NCBI GenBank assembly: GCA_027295645.1
Contig: JAPUKM010000258.1
Coordinates: forward strand, 1-5,864
Direction of reading: 5' to 3'
DNA from: Chloroflexota bacterium
GTDB lineage: Bacteria; Chloroflexota; Dehalococcoidia; Lucifugimonadales; JAPUKM01
Length of the DNA stretch: 5,864 nucleotides
How positions within the stretch are numbered: the first letter of the stretch is position 1; each line of letters begins with the position of its first letter. The notes beneath the pieces are model-generated. The model saw nothing but the letters and a program-made list of their open reading frames with translations, was not told the DNA's origin and ran no database searches. Below, one piece after another: positions 1-4,387 of the stretch. The position numbers and the translations under genes are program-made.

Positions 1-9
1 GGCAGCAGC

Positions 10-297
10 CTAGTCGTCCCTCTTCACCAGTAGATGCCTGAGTATCTCTTGCGAAGCCTGAACGCTGGCCTCCAACTCTACAGCCTGGGCGGGATCCAGG
101 GTGAATTCCGTGATGAAATAGTTCCCTTCATGGAACTTCTGGATGGGATAGGCCAGCCTGCGCACGCCCCATTGCTCCTGGTTGCTTACGGAACCGCCCT
201 GCTCCGTAATGAAACGGGAGATCCGCTCCACCGTCTCTGTGGTCTGCTCTTCGCCCGCTTCCGGACTGACAACGACAACCAGTTCGTAATCCCGCAA
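10..297 (-). CDS. rpsF: 30S ribosomal protein S6
   Basis: S6 is a small-subunit ribosomal protein that sits on the platform and binds 16S rRNA together with S18. The 95-residue product opens MRDYELVVVVSP and carries the family core WGVRRLAYPIQKFHEGNYF at about residues 43-61, followed by an FTLDP strand. Its length is normal for S6. The start chosen is the TTG at 295-297. The frame stays open to a further TTG at 358-360, but that would add 21 residues (SLGRFDAIIAGHSRGRGREK after the initiator) that are not S6-like, and it would put the initiator inside the -35 box of a good promoter. A purine-rich CCTCC complement (GGAGG on the coding strand, 310-314) lies 12 bases upstream, a slightly long spacing. 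The gene ends 9 bases from the window edge. In many bacteria ssb and rpsR follow, but they are not visible here. Identity is near certain; the start is inferred. Confidence 0.95.
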   Translation of the reverse strand: MRDYELVVVVSPEAGEEQTTETVERISRFITEQGGSVSNQEQWGVRRLAYPIQKFHEGNYFITEFTLDPAQAVELEASVQASQEILRHLLVKRDD

Positions 298-331
298 TTT
301 CTCTCGGCCCCTCCCCCTGGAATGTCCGGCA

Positions 332-360
332 ATTATAGCATCAAACCTACCAAGCGACAA
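332..360 (-). promoter_or_regulatory. sigma70-type promoter for rpsF
   Basis: On the minus strand a perfect -10 box TATAAT (332-337) is preceded by a TGC extended -10 dinucleotide motif. It lies exactly 17 bases from a -35 element TTGTCG (355-360, 4 of 6 matches to consensus). Transcription would begin near 325, giving a leader of about 28 bases before the TTG start of rpsF. This separates rpsF from glyA upstream and rules out the longer S6 reading frame. The assignment is by consensus only. Confidence 0.7.
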
Positions 361-409
361 ATGGAGCGCCCCTTGGCCTAGGAGGACCCTCGCCCTTGCT
401 CAAACGCCG

Positions 410-426
410 ACCGGGATGACCCCGGT
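410..426 (-). terminator. possible hairpin after glyA
   Basis: Just past the glyA stop the minus strand can fold ACCGGG-GTCAT-CCCGGT, a perfect 6-bp GC-rich stem with a 5-base loop. Only GTTT follows, several bases later, not a proper U-run, so this is at best a weak intrinsic terminator or a 3'-end stabilising hairpin. It would separate glyA transcripts from the rpsF promoter. Confidence 0.3.
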
Positions 427-433
427 ATTGGCT

Positions 434-1684
434 CTATAGGCCGGGCACGGCAAAGCCGGACGTCAGCTCCACCACCTCTTTGCGGACCCTGGCCTCAACC
501 TGCTCGTCGCCGAGGTTGGTCAGCACCTGGATGATAAAGGAGGCCACGCGCGCCATCTCCTCCCGCCCGAAGCCCCGGCTGGTAACGGCCGGCGTCCCCA
601 GCCGGAGGCCGCTGGTCACCCGGGGTGGCTTGGGGTCAAAGGGGATGGCGTTCTTGTTGACCGTGATGTGCACCCGGCCCAGGGCATCCTCAGCGTCCTT
701 GCCGGTGGTGTCCAGCGGCGTGAGGTCCACCAGCATCAGGTGGTTGTCGGTGCCGCCGGAGACCATGCGCAGGCCGCCCGCTTCAAGCTCCCTGGCCAGC
801 ATCTGGGCGTTGGCCACTATATTCCGTTGGTACTCCTTGAACTCGTCGCTCTGGGCCTCTCGGAAAGCGACCGCCTTGGCGGCGATGGTGTGCATCATCG
901 GCCCGCCCTGCGAGAAGGGGAAGATGGCACGGTCTATGCTCTTGGCGCGCTCCTCGTCGCACAGGATGAAGGCGCCCCGGGGGCCGCGCATGGTCTTGTG
1001 GGTGGTGGAGGTCACCACATGGGCATGCGGCAGACAGGAGGGATGCACCCCCGCCGCTATCAGGCCCGCAATGTGGGCTATATCCACCATCAGGAGCGCG
1101 CCCACCTCGTCGGCAATCTGGCGGAAGCGTGGGAAATCGATGATCCTCGGATAGGCCGTGGCCCCGGCGACGATCAGCTTGGGCCGATGCTCCTTGGCCA
1201 GCCGCTCCACCTCCTGGTAGTCGATGTACTCGGTCTCCCGGTCCACGCCGTATGAAACGAAATCATACAGCTTGCCGGAGAAATTGACCGGACTCCCATG
1301 CGTGAGGTGCCCCCCCTGGTCCAGCCGCATACCGAGGACCCTGTCGCCCGGCTCCAGCAGGGCAAAGTAGGCCGCCATGTTGGCCTGGGCACCGCTATGG
1401 GGCTGCACGTTGGCGTGTTCCGCGCCGAACAGCCCCTTCAGCCGGTCGATGGCCAACTGCTCCGCCACGTCCACATGCTCGCAGCCGCCATAGTAGCGGC
1501 GGCCAGGGTAGCCCTCAGCATACTTGTTGGTGAGGTGCGACCCCTGCGCCTCGGCGACTGCGTGGCTCACGTAGTTCTCCGATGCGATGAGCACAACGTT
1601 CCTTCGCTGCCGCTCCGCCTCTAGCTGAAGCGCCAGCGCAATCTCCGGGTCGGCCTTATCCAGCACGCTTTTTTTTATAGACAT
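434..1684 (-). CDS. glyA: Serine hydroxymethyltransferase (PLP enzyme)
   Basis: This cytosolic enzyme interconverts serine and glycine with tetrahydrofolate and 5,10-methylene-THF, the main source of one-carbon units. The 416-residue product has full family length. Visible motifs are LIASENYVS (33-41), the glycine-rich GYPGRRYYGG (58-67), HSGAQAN (96-102), the PLP-contacting Asp201 and His204 in MVDIAHIAGL, and the Schiff-base lysine K230 in STTHKTMRGPRG. In the GASAYPR motif the usual Ser is Thr176 (GATAYPR), a conservative but uncommon change near the cofactor. The ATG at 1682-1684 is preferred; GAGGT at 1693-1697 lies 8 bases upstream. An adjacent in-frame TTG (1685-1687) would add one residue. 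Codons 3-6 contain a run of eight A. A 202-base leader separates it from hpf upstream, and no convincing dedicated promoter was found, so read-through from hpf is possible. Confidence 0.97.
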   Translation of the reverse strand: MSIKKSVLDKADPEIALALQLEAERQRRNVVLIASENYVSHAVAEAQGSHLTNKYAEGYPGRRYYGGCEHVDVAEQLAIDRLKGLFGAEHANVQPHSGAQANMAAYFALLEPGDRVLGMRLDQGGHLTHGSPVNFSGKLYDFVSYGVDRETEYIDYQEVERLAKEHRPKLIVAGATAYPRIIDFPRFRQIADEVGALLMVDIAHIAGLIAAGVHPSCLPHAHVVTSTTHKTMRGPRGAFILCDEERAKSIDRAIFPFSQGGPMMHTIAAKAVAFREAQSDEFKEYQRNIVANAQMLARELEAGGLRMVSGGTDNHLMLVDLTPLDTTGKDAEDALGRVHITVNKNAIPFDPKPPRVTSGLRLGTPAVTSRGFGREEMARVASFIIQVLTNLGDEQVEARVRKEVVELTSGFAVPGL

Positions 1685-1776
1685 CAACGGCTACCTCTGG
1701 CGGTGGTATCCGAACTCAGCGTTAGTATGTCTATGACACACCCCCCTTTTTACGAGCGTTCGTAGCTGACACCATT

Positions 1777-1810
1777 GTTTGGTTTACAGCGTAGTGCCTG
1801 CTTCGGCCAT
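1777..1810 (-). repeat. 34-base leader element, copy 2 (glyA-proximal)
   Basis: On the minus strand this copy begins ATGGCCGAAGCAGGCACTAC. It matches the copy at 1849-1882 at 29 of 34 positions with no gaps, and all five differences are transitions. Beyond it a further AATGGTGTCAGC aligns loosely with AATGCCAGCC after a 3-base gap. The copy opens an 8-codon ORF, MAEAGTTL, ending in TAA at 1784-1786. No Shine-Dalgarno sequence is evident in front, so translation is uncertain. Confidence 0.7.
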
Positions 1811-1814
1811 TGTG

Positions 1815-1835
1815 ATCGGTAGAAAAGACACCGAT
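1815..1835 (-). promoter_or_regulatory. hairpin between the two leader elements
   Basis: On the minus strand ATCGGT (1830-1835) can pair perfectly with ACCGAT (1815-1820) across the 9-base, U-rich loop GTCTTTTCT. The stem can be extended by GCC pairing with GGC (1806-1808) across a 6-base bulge; that GGC lies directly behind the ATG of the downstream MAEAG mini-ORF. Folding would thus partly bury that start. The pairing is visible; the regulatory meaning is inferred. Confidence 0.4.
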
Positions 1836-1848
1836 GGCTGGCATTATC

Positions 1849-1882
1849 GTTTGATTCGCGGCGTAGCGCCTGCTTCGGCCAT
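1849..1882 (-). repeat. 34-base leader element, copy 1 (hpf-proximal)
   Basis: On the minus strand this copy begins ATGGCCGAAGCAGGCGCTAC and lies exactly 72 bases upstream of its partner at 1777-1810. It opens a 12-codon ORF, MAEAGATPRIKR, ending in TAA at 1844-1846. It starts just 7 bases after the hpf stop codon, so it is not part of hpf. GGCG-CTA-CGCC inside it can form a short stem that the other copy has lost through its transitions. Confidence 0.7.
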
Positions 1883-1889
1883 CTGCGTT

Positions 1890-2483
1890 TCAGCCGTCAC
1901 TCAACTCAGGCTCAATCACCGCGTAGTCGCCGTCGTTGCGGCGGTAGAGCACATTGTACTGCTGAGTTGCCCCGTTGAGAAAGAGGAAGAAGTTGTGGCC
2001 CAGCAGCTCCATCTGGACCACGGCCTCCTCCACACCCATTCCCCTCACGGGGAACCGCTTGACCCTGATCACCCTGCCCGTCGGGAGCACCGCCGCTATG
2101 GGCTCCTCGGCATCCTCGGCAGCGGCCTCCGCCTCACTTGGCTGGACGCGTATGGACTCCCGCTGTCCGCCCTTGCGGTTAAAATTCTTGAGCCGACGCC
2201 CCTTGTACTTCATCACCTGCCGGTCCAGGGCGTTGGCCACCACGTCCACCGCGGCGTTTACCGTGGCGGCCCGCTCCTCAGCTCGCAGCAGGGTGCCGTT
2301 GACGTTGGCCGTGACCTGCACGATGACCTGATGCTGGGTAGAGCGCGTGGGCTCCCGTCGAATCTCTACCTTTGTCTCGCCGATCCCCCGGAGCCATCGG
2401 CCCAGGGGCGCAAATCTCTTCTGGATGTAGGCCCTGGTGTGATCGTTGACCCGAATATTGCGGGGTTGAATCAGAATCTCCAC
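1890..2483 (-). CDS. hpf: Ribosome hibernation promoting factor, long form
   Basis: HPF binds the 30S decoding region of idle ribosomes in stationary phase. The long form also pairs ribosomes into 100S dimers through its C-terminal domain. The 197-residue product has both parts: an N-terminal S30AE domain (about 2-100, with basic stretches including DRQVMKYKGRRLKN at 87-100), a low-complexity acidic Ala/Glu linker (about 115-130), and a C-terminal dimerisation domain (about 137-192) with VKRFPVRGMGVEEAV, QMELLGHNFFLF and NVLYRRNDGDYAVIEP. The start is GTG (2481-2483), with two overlapping AGGAGG sequences immediately upstream at ideal spacing. A likely promoter lies at 2517-2546, so it can be expressed separately from comF. 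Short-form HPF or YfiA (about 95-115 residues) is excluded by the length and C-terminal domain. Confidence 0.96.
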   Translation of the reverse strand: MEILIQPRNIRVNDHTRAYIQKRFAPLGRWLRGIGETKVEIRREPTRSTQHQVIVQVTANVNGTLLRAEERAATVNAAVDVVANALDRQVMKYKGRRLKNFNRKGGQRESIRVQPSEAEAAAEDAEEPIAAVLPTGRVIRVKRFPVRGMGVEEAVVQMELLGHNFFLFLNGATQQYNVLYRRNDGDYAVIEPELSDG

Positions 2484-2489
2484 GATGGT

Positions 2490-2498
2490 CCTCCTCCT
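2490..2498 (-). promoter_or_regulatory. strong double Shine-Dalgarno of hpf
   Basis: The coding strand reads AGGAGGAGG, giving two overlapping perfect AGGAGG registers (2490-2495 and 2493-2498). The nearer one is 6 bases from the GTG start. This fixes the GTG as the initiator and suggests high translation. Confidence 0.8.
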
Positions 2499-2516
2499 AG
2501 CAGAGGGTCATCCTCA

Positions 2517-2546
2517 ATTGTAGGAGTATCAAGGGTTGAGGTGCAA
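2517..2546 (-). promoter_or_regulatory. likely sigma70-type promoter for hpf
   Basis: The minus strand has a -10 box TACAAT (2517-2522, 5 of 6 matches) and, 18 bases upstream, TTGCAC (2541-2546, the first three bases of the consensus only). Transcription would begin near 2510, leaving a leader of about 27 bases that contains the double Shine-Dalgarno. The strong -10 and correct placement support it; the -35 is poor. Confidence 0.5.
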
Positions 2547-2582
2547 GAGAGAGGGCCCGCAGGAGCAGGGGAAACCCGTCCC

Positions 2583-3326
2583 CTACGTCTCCCTTGCAAG
2601 GGCCACTCCCCACACGGAGGCGGCGCCGGCCTCCTTCAGCGCCATGGCGCACGCCTCCAGCGTCGCTCCCGTGGTACACACGTCGTCGATCACCAGGATA
2701 CGCCTGCCAGCGACTGACTCCGGCTCGGCCCGGAACGCCCCCGCCACGTTGGCACGGCGCTCCTCGGCCCGCAGCGAGACCTGCGACGGCACGCTTGTCA
2801 CCCGCGTCAGGGCGCGCGGCTCCACTGCCAGGCCGGTGGCGCGGCCCACCGCCTGGGCCAGGAGCAGCGACTGGTTGTACCCGCGCTGCCGTTCCCGTTT
2901 GCGGTGCAGCGGCACCGGCACCAGAGCGTCCGCTTCCAGGCCCTCCTGGGCAAGGAACGGGACGAGAAGCTGGCCCAGGGTGGGGGCCACCGCGCGCACG
3001 CCCTGATATTTGAGGGCGTGGATGGCCTTTCGGACGGCCCCCTCCATCCGATACGGTGCCCGGATGCCCTCTATCTGCAAGGGGTCTGCTCGGCAGGTGC
3101 GGCACAGCTTCAGGGTGAGCCTCCCCGGCTGTGAGCAGACCAGGCAGTAGGGCGGTTTCAGGACCGGGAGCGTCTCCTCGCAGGCCGAGCAGAGGAACGC
3201 GCCCTCCCGGTTACAGCCCAGGCACCGCGCCGGAAACACCAGCTCCACCGCCGCCGACGCCACGCGACCCGCCGCGTGGCGCAGCGCTGTGTATGTGCTC
3301 AGTGTTGTTGCCTTGCCAGTCCTCAT
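2583..3326 (-). CDS. comF: ComF family phosphoribosyltransferase-like protein
   Basis: ComF-family proteins have a type I phosphoribosyltransferase fold and are linked to DNA uptake in competent bacteria, where ComF works on the cytoplasmic side of the import machinery. Their exact biochemical role is unsettled. The 247-residue product has an N-terminal double zinc-ribbon region, with cysteine pairs C35/C38 and C46/C49, then C61/C64 and C75/C78. It also has the family motif RERQRGYNQS (144-153) and the PRPP-binding loop ILVIDDVCTTGATL (210-223), with acidic D214 and D215. Length is typical. The ATG at 3324-3326 has only a GGGAG one base upstream, too close for normal initiation. A CTG nine codons in has AAGG at good spacing and is an alternative. 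No other competence gene is visible, so uptake activity cannot be inferred from context. Confidence 0.93.
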   Translation of the reverse strand: MRTGKATTLSTYTALRHAAGRVASAAVELVFPARCLGCNREGAFLCSACEETLPVLKPPYCLVCSQPGRLTLKLCRTCRADPLQIEGIRAPYRMEGAVRKAIHALKYQGVRAVAPTLGQLLVPFLAQEGLEADALVPVPLHRKRERQRGYNQSLLLAQAVGRATGLAVEPRALTRVTSVPSQVSLRAEERRANVAGAFRAEPESVAGRRILVIDDVCTTGATLEACAMALKEAGAASVWGVALARET

Positions 3327-3356
3327 ACTCCCGCCAGACCGCCACGAGTGAGCCCT

Positions 3357-3385
3357 ATGCTAGAATTAATCGCAAGGCAACGCAA
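3357..3385 (-). promoter_or_regulatory. weak candidate promoter for comF
   Basis: The minus strand reads TTGCGT (3380-3385), a 17-base spacer, then TAGCAT (3357-3362), matching consensus at 3 and 4 of 6 positions. It would give a leader of roughly 24 bases before the comF ATG. Its -10 overlaps by 2 bases the -10 candidate of the divergent HAD gene, so the two could compete. Spacing is the main support. Confidence 0.25.
3361..3366 (+). promoter_or_regulatory. candidate extended -10 of the HAD gene
   Basis: TAGAAT (5 of 6 matches to the -10 consensus) is preceded by TGC, the extended -10 signature. No recognisable -35 sits 16-18 bases upstream. Transcription would start near 3373, about 30 bases before the TTG start codon. 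Confidence 0.35.
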
Positions 3386-3402
3386 GCGAGCGGAGCTACG
3401 AA

Positions 3403-4107
3403 TTGATCAAAGCGGTCTTCCTGGACTTCTACAACACCCTGGTGCACTTCAGCCCAATGCGGGAGGATGTCCAGGCCCGGGCCTGTAGCAGCTTCGGCAT
3501 CCAGACCACCCCGGACGGCCTCGCCCGCGGCTACGCACTGGCCGATGCCTACATGGACAGCGAGAACGCCGGGGATCTGCCCCTTGCCCGCCGCTCACAG
3601 GAGGAGCAGCGCCGCTTCTTCGCCGAGTACGAACGGCTGATACTCCAGGGCGCCGGCGTGGATGTAGACCTTCCGACCGCGGGCCGTATATGGGACAACG
3701 TACTGCGGGTACCCCACGGCCTGGCCCTCTACGACGACGTGCTCCCGGCCCTGGACCTGCTGAGGCTTCGGGAGATGACCCTCGGCGTGCTCAGCAACAT
3801 CAATCGTGACATGGAGACCCTGTCACAGGAGCTTGGCCTGGCACCCTACCTGGACTTCACCGTCACCTCAGGCGAGGTGGGGCGTGGCAAGCCGCACCCG
3901 CCCATCTTCCTGGCGGCTCTTGAGCGGGCCGGCGTTGTGGAGCCTCGCGAAGTCCTGCACGTCGGCGACTCCTACGCATCGGACGTGCTGGGTGCCCGGG
4001 GCGTGGGCATCCATCCGCTGCTCCTGGACCGCGACGGCACCCAGACCCACGTCACCGACTGCCCTCGGATAAGCAGCCTCATGGAGGTGGTGGAGCACCT
4101 CGGCTAG
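3403..4107 (+). CDS. HAD-superfamily hydrolase (subfamily IA-like)
   Basis: HAD enzymes use an aspartate nucleophile for phosphoryl transfer or, in some families, dehalogenation. The substrate here is unknown. The 234-residue product shows all four motifs: I, LDFYNTLV with nucleophile D8; II, LSN with S131; III, GKPHPPIF with K163; IV, HVGDSYASD with D189 and D194. A helical cap fits residues 15-105. The second Asp of the usual DxDxT in motif I is Tyr10 (DxYxT), as in L-2-haloacid dehalogenases, whereas motif IV is phosphatase-like. Activity therefore cannot be assigned confidently. The TTG start (3403-3405) is supported by GGAG at 3392-3395, 7 bases upstream, and by in-frame stops at 3361 and 3367. 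It is the only plus-strand gene, divergent from comF and convergent with the SEC-C gene 4 bases away. A degraded copy of its 3' end lies at about 4312-4383. Confidence 0.88.
   Translation: MIKAVFLDFYNTLVHFSPMREDVQARACSSFGIQTTPDGLARGYALADAYMDSENAGDLPLARRSQEEQRRFFAEYERLILQGAGVDVDLPTAGRIWDNVLRVPHGLALYDDVLPALDLLRLREMTLGVLSNINRDMETLSQELGLAPYLDFTVTSGEVGRGKPHPPIFLAALERAGVVEPREVLHVGDSYASDVLGARGVGIHPLLLDRDGTQTHVTDCPRISSLMEVVEHLG
4074..4088 (+). repeat. 15-base direct repeat, copy 1 (inside the HAD gene 3' end)
   Basis: CAGCCTCATGGAGGT occurs here, encoding the SLMEV region near the end of the HAD protein. It recurs exactly at 4359-4373, 285 bases away, and is the core of a 41-base similarity (4048-4088 against 4333-4373) with 34 identities. 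Confidence 0.85.
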
Positions 4108-4111
4108 CTGC

Positions 4112-4270
4112 TCACTGCCCGTGGCACCTCTTGAACTTCCTCCCGCTCCCGCAGGGGCAGCGCTCGTTCCGGCCGATCTTGCCGTGTTGCCGGTGTAACG
4201 CCTGCCTCTCCTGGCAACTCTTGCAGGTGCAGGCCGGAGGATGATCGGAATACCAGTTGGTCCTTGCCAT
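4112..4270 (-). CDS. Small SEC-C motif zinc-binding protein
   Basis: This is a 52-residue hypothetical protein ending in a SEC-C motif: NERCPCGSGRKFKRCHG at residues 35-51, with C38-x-C40-x8-C49-H50. This is the zinc-binding tail found at the SecA C-terminus and in many small stand-alone proteins. A second cluster, C14-x-C16-x2-C19 in HPPACTCKSC, probably binds another metal, perhaps with His10. The protein is highly basic and has no signal peptide or membrane segment; its partner is unknown. The start chosen is ATG at 4268-4270, although no good Shine-Dalgarno is visible. A TTG at 4316-4318 would give 68 residues, but that region overlaps the plus-strand HAD remnant and holds a possible -10 box (TATGAT, 4318-4323). 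It lies downstream of mfd on the same strand and faces the HAD gene tail to tail. Confidence 0.75.
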   Translation of the reverse strand: MARTNWYSDHPPACTCKSCQERQALHRQHGKIGRNERCPCGSGRKFKRCHGQ

Positions 4271-4311
4271 GCTAGATTGCCCGTCGTACCAGTTGAGATT
4301 GGTCGGAGCCG

Positions 4312-4383
4312 ACCTCAATCATACACCGCGCCCACGTCACCAACTGCACCCGCATTGCCAGCCTCATGGAGGTTTCCCTCGGG
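4312..4383 (+). pseudogene. remnant of a second HAD hydrolase C-terminus
   Basis: Read on the plus strand in frame with 4333, this stretch gives HVTNCTRIASLMEV, against HVTDCPRISSLMEV in the intact HAD protein. Across 41 ungapped bases (4333-4373 against 4048-4088) 34 are identical, and some changes are synonymous third positions (CGG/CGC, ATA/ATT). Upstream, ATCATACACCGC aligns with the LLLDR codons after a four-codon deletion. In-frame TGA at 4294-4296 blocks any longer reading frame, no start is present, and the original stop is lost: the frame runs past the mfd stop. It is a decayed paralogue or displaced orthologue tail of about 70-80 bases. The similarity is seen directly; the history is inferred. 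Confidence 0.65.
4359..4373 (+). repeat. 15-base direct repeat, copy 2 (HAD remnant)
   Basis: Exact second copy of CAGCCTCATGGAGGT, lying between the SEC-C gene and the mfd stop codon. With copy 1 at 4074-4088 it brackets the SEC-C gene. Because the similarity continues with coding-type substitutions outside the 15 bases, it is better read as shared descent than as a target-site duplication. Confidence 0.8.
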
Positions 4384-4387
4384 CCGC

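Larger units (their letters stand above)
1688..1889 (-). promoter_or_regulatory. glyA leader / hpf-glyA intergenic region
   Basis: These 202 bases lie between the hpf stop and the glyA start and would be transcribed as the glyA leader if the two genes are linked. In the transcribed direction they hold two copies of a 34-base element, a hairpin between them, a small inverted repeat TACGA-ACGC-TCGTA (1751-1764) and then the homopolymer step A5G6. No strong -35/-10 pair was found. The nearest -10-like strings (GATAAT in the first element, CATACT nearer glyA) lack a partner. The pattern looks like a structured or upstream-ORF leader, but no known riboswitch consensus fits. Confidence 0.4.

Noticed and set aside
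1751..1764. TACGA/TCGTA inverted repeat near a T-run as a terminator for plus-strand transcription.
   Set aside because: On the plus strand the T-run precedes rather than follows the stem, and no plus-strand gene ends here.
1688..1889. Tandem glycine riboswitch in front of glyA, suggested by the two GCCGAAG-containing repeats.
   Set aside because: The conserved glycine aptamer features, such as the CUCAGGCAAAAGGAC segment and the flanking P1 strand, are absent from both copies. THF and SAM riboswitch signatures are not seen either.
2568..2583. GGGGA/TCCCC inverted repeat after comF as an intrinsic terminator.
   Set aside because: Only a 5-bp stem and no U-tract downstream on the minus strand.
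1779..2717. Plus-strand 312-codon open frame running across hpf and into comF.
   Set aside because: It is antisense to two well-identified genes, has no recognisable domain, and its composition is what GC-rich complementary strands produce.
2497..3105. Minus-strand 202-codon frame overlapping comF in another phase.
   Set aside because: Arg/Gly/Pro-rich shadow of comF with no family features.
4084..4101. GAGGTG...CACCTC hairpin at the end of the HAD gene as a terminator.
   Set aside because: The 6-bp stem lies inside the last codons and is not followed by a T-run on either strand. It may be a coincidence of Val/Glu/His/Leu codons.
4074..4373. 15-base direct repeats as a transposon target-site duplication around the SEC-C gene.
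   Set aside because: Similarity extends well beyond 15 bases with coding-type substitutions, there are no terminal inverted repeats and no transposase, so shared HAD ancestry explains it better.
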